Positions 62,296-64,000 of a stretch of DNA of 64,000 nucleotides are shown here, in pieces; the stretch's first letter is position 1; each line of letters starts with the position of its first letter. Position numbers and translations under genes: made by a program. This DNA comes from Streptomyces sp. B3I8 (GTDB lineage Bacteria > Actinomycetota > Actinomycetes > Streptomycetales > Streptomycetaceae), in assembly GCF_030816915.1 (NCBI RefSeq), contig NZ_JAUSYN010000002.1:7081501-7145500 (forward strand), written 5' to 3'. A model generated the notes under the pieces. The model made no database searches. It saw only the letters and a list, made by a program, of their open reading frames with translations, and was not told where the DNA came from.

Positions 62296-63942
62296 ATGTC
62301 CGGAATGGGAGTCGACGGTGGAGGCGGCCTCGGCGACGGTGCGGGGACGGCCGTCGCCGGTGTGCCCGCGCTCGTCGGGATCGGCGGGGTCGTGTGGGAG
62401 CCGCCGGCGGGCCGGCTGCACTGCGACGCCACGGCGCTGGCCGTGCTCGGTATGACCCGTGAGGAGTGCGAGCGGCACCCGGAGCTGCTCGCCGCGCGGG
62501 TGCTGGCCCAGGACATGCCCCGGCTGTTCGCCGAGGCGCGGCGCGTGCTGGCCCGGCGGACGGCCTTCAGCGTCTACTTCCGGATCCGCCATTCCGACGG
62601 CGACATCCGGTGGACCCACGCCCAGGGCCGGACGGTGCGTGACGCCGACGGAGGGCTGTTGCGCGTGGTGGGCGTCGTACGTGACGCCCGCCCCGACGTG
62701 GAGGCCCGCGAGTCCCAGGTGGCGGACCCCACTGGCGCCCGCCACGCCGACATGGTGCAGCAACTCACCACCACGCTCACGCAGGCCGCCACCGTCGAGG
62801 AGGTCACCGAGGCACTCGTACGGGCGGGGCTGCTCGGCCCCGCGACGGTCAAGAGCGTCGCCATCTGCTGCGAGGACCACGGCCATGTGCTGCTGCTGGC
62901 CTTCCGGGGCTTCCCGGCCTCCGTGGTCCGCGCCCTGCGCATGAGCCGGCTGGAGGACTCGCTGCCGCTGAGCGAGACGATCCGCACGGGCCGCCCCGTC
63001 TTCCTCGACCATGCCGGGCTGCTCGACCACTACCCGCAGCTCCGCAGCCTGCTGCCCGCGCACGACAGCGCCGGCTACGCCATGCTGCCGCTGACCGCCG
63101 AGGGCCGTACCTTCGGCGCGGTCGGCCTGGTCTCCGAGGGCGGCGGCTTCTCGCCGCAGGTGCGCACCCTGCTGCTCGCGCTCAGCGGCACCATCGCCCA
63201 GTCGCTGCAGCGCGCCCTGCTCTACGACCGCACCCGGGAGATGGCCGCCGGGCTGCAGACCAGCATGCTGCCGGCCAAACTGCCGCAGACACCCGCGCTC
63301 ACCCTCGCCGCCCGCTACCGCCCCGCGCCTTTCGCGCACGAGGTCGGCGGCGACTGGTACGACGCCCTGCGCCTGTCCCGGGGCCGTACGGCCCTGGTCA
63401 TCGGGGACGTCCAGGGGCACGACGTGCACGCCGCCGCCGTGATGGGCCAGTTGCGCACGGCACTGCGCGCCTATCTCGCCGAGGGGCACTCGGCGCAGGC
63501 CGCGCTGAGCCGGGCCGGACGCTTCCTCGCCGAGCTCGGCACCGACCGGTTCGCCACCTGCACCCTCGCCGTCCTCGACCCCGCGGCCGGCGAGGCCGAG
63601 ATCGTCCGCGCCGGGCACCTCGGCCCGCTGGTGCGGCACGCGGACGGGCGCTGCGCCTGGTACCCCGTGCCCGGGGGCATGCCGCTGGGACCCTTCCCCG
63701 AGGAGGAATGTCCCAGCACCCGCATCCCGTTCGAGGCGGGCGCCACCATGGTGCTGTGCACCGACGGCCTGGTGGAGTCCCGGACGGACGACATACTGGT
63801 GGGCAAGACGGCGCTGCTGCGGTGCCTGGCCTCCGCGCCCGCACCGCTCGAGACACTCGCCGACCACCTGCTCACCGCCGTCGCCGACCCCGCCGGGAAC
63901 GCGGACGACATCGCCCTCCTCCTCGCCCGCCGCGCACGGTGA
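62296..63942 (+). CDS. SpoIIE-type PP2C phosphatase with PAS and GAF domains
   Basis: A 548-residue cytoplasmic regulator. PAS (about 25-135) and GAF (about 155-310) sensor domains precede a PP2C domain (about 330-545) with [31 protein letters not shown] and the terminal [14 protein letters not shown]. It would dephosphorylate an anti-sigma antagonist. It lacks the HATPase domain of the protein encoded at 14152-16902. ATG 62296 fits GGAG at 62282; ATG 62287 is too close. Confidence 0.87.
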   Translation: MSGMGVDGGGGLGDGAGTAVAGVPALVGIGGVVWEPPAGRLHCDATALAVLGMTREECERHPELLAARVLAQDMPRLFAEARRVLARRTAFSVYFRIRHSDGDIRWTHAQGRTVRDADGGLLRVVGVVRDARPDVEARESQVADPTGARHADMVQQLTTTLTQAATVEEVTEALVRAGLLGPATVKSVAICCEDHGHVLLLAFRGFPASVVRALRMSRLEDSLPLSETIRTGRPVFLDHAGLLDHYPQLRSLLPAHDSAGYAMLPLTAEGRTFGAVGLVSEGGGFSPQVRTLLLALSGTIAQSLQRALLYDRTREMAAGLQTSMLPAKLPQTPALTLAARYRPAPFAHEVGGDWYDALRLSRGRTALVIGDVQGHDVHAAAVMGQLRTALRAYLAEGHSAQAALSRAGRFLAELGTDRFATCTLAVLDPAAGEAEIVRAGHLGPLVRHADGRCAWYPVPGGMPLGPFPEEECPSTRIPFEAGATMVLCTDGLVESRTDDILVGKTALLRCLASAPAPLETLADHLLTAVADPAGNADDIALLLARRAR

Positions 63943-64000
63943 GGAGCGCGGCGGTCTCGGATCGAGCCGCTCGCCCGAACGTCCGTCGAACGCCCGCCGC

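Overview
The window is about 64 kb of very GC-rich DNA with strong G/C third-position bias, GTG/TTG starts, densely coupled genes and gene families typical of filamentous actinomycetes: an ECF42-type sigma factor with DGPF partners, SpoIIE-type PP2C phosphatases, RsbW-like kinases, a DUF574 methyltransferase, TerB, Ku and a cold-shock protein. It is most likely a Streptomyces chromosome segment. There is no rRNA, CRISPR array, intact insertion sequence or antibiotic gene cluster.

Layout: 1-6.7 kb holds a GH16 glucanase end, a class II glutamine amidotransferase, glutamate decarboxylase (gadB) and an MHS-type transporter. 6.8-17.8 kb holds membrane and regulatory genes (PucR-like regulator, acyltransferase-3 protein, ECF42/DGPF operon, a large SpoIIE-type sensor phosphatase) and a methyltransferase. 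17.9-32.9 kb is a catabolic island of two divergent gene sets around an IclR regulator. Leftward are a metal-dependent hydrolase, BKACE, bicupin, aldolase stub, Fe-alcohol dehydrogenase and aldehyde dehydrogenase. Rightward are IclR, a PotABCD-type importer, a cyclase-family hydrolase, an SDR and a two-subunit CoA-transferase. A decayed IS21-type transposase fragment abuts its right end.

33-46.5 kb holds redox and accessory genes: a 3-hydroxyisobutyrate dehydrogenase-like protein, two old-yellow enzymes, a permease pair, TerB, an unusual tRNA-Gly(UCC), MerR and TetR switches with visible operators, and a cyclophilin. 46.8-53.2 kb holds a second MHS transporter, Ku, a coiled-coil protein, an anti-sigma-like kinase, paaK and paaI. 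53.5-57.4 kb is the paaABCDE operon, with two boxes matching the actinobacterial PaaR consensus in the divergent promoter region. 57.5-64 kb has a permease remnant, a KhtTU-type K+/H+ antiporter, a DEAD-box helicase, CspA and a second SpoIIE-type phosphatase.

The catabolic island reads as one route: import of a small polar or charged substrate, oxidation or hydrolysis to a beta-keto acid, cleavage by BKACE with acetyl-CoA to acetoacetate plus an acyl-CoA, and activation of acetoacetate by the CoA-transferase. A shared 35-bp operator-like sequence, once beside iclR and once before the binding-protein gene, links the set. The most unusual single feature is the tRNA-like gene at 39035-39107. It folds as a complete cloverleaf with encoded CCA and glycine identity elements, but has GTGC in place of GTTC (GT-psi-C) in the T-arm and a pyrimidine 3' of the UCC anticodon. 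These are traits reported for staphylococcal tRNAs dedicated to cell-wall glycine rather than translation.
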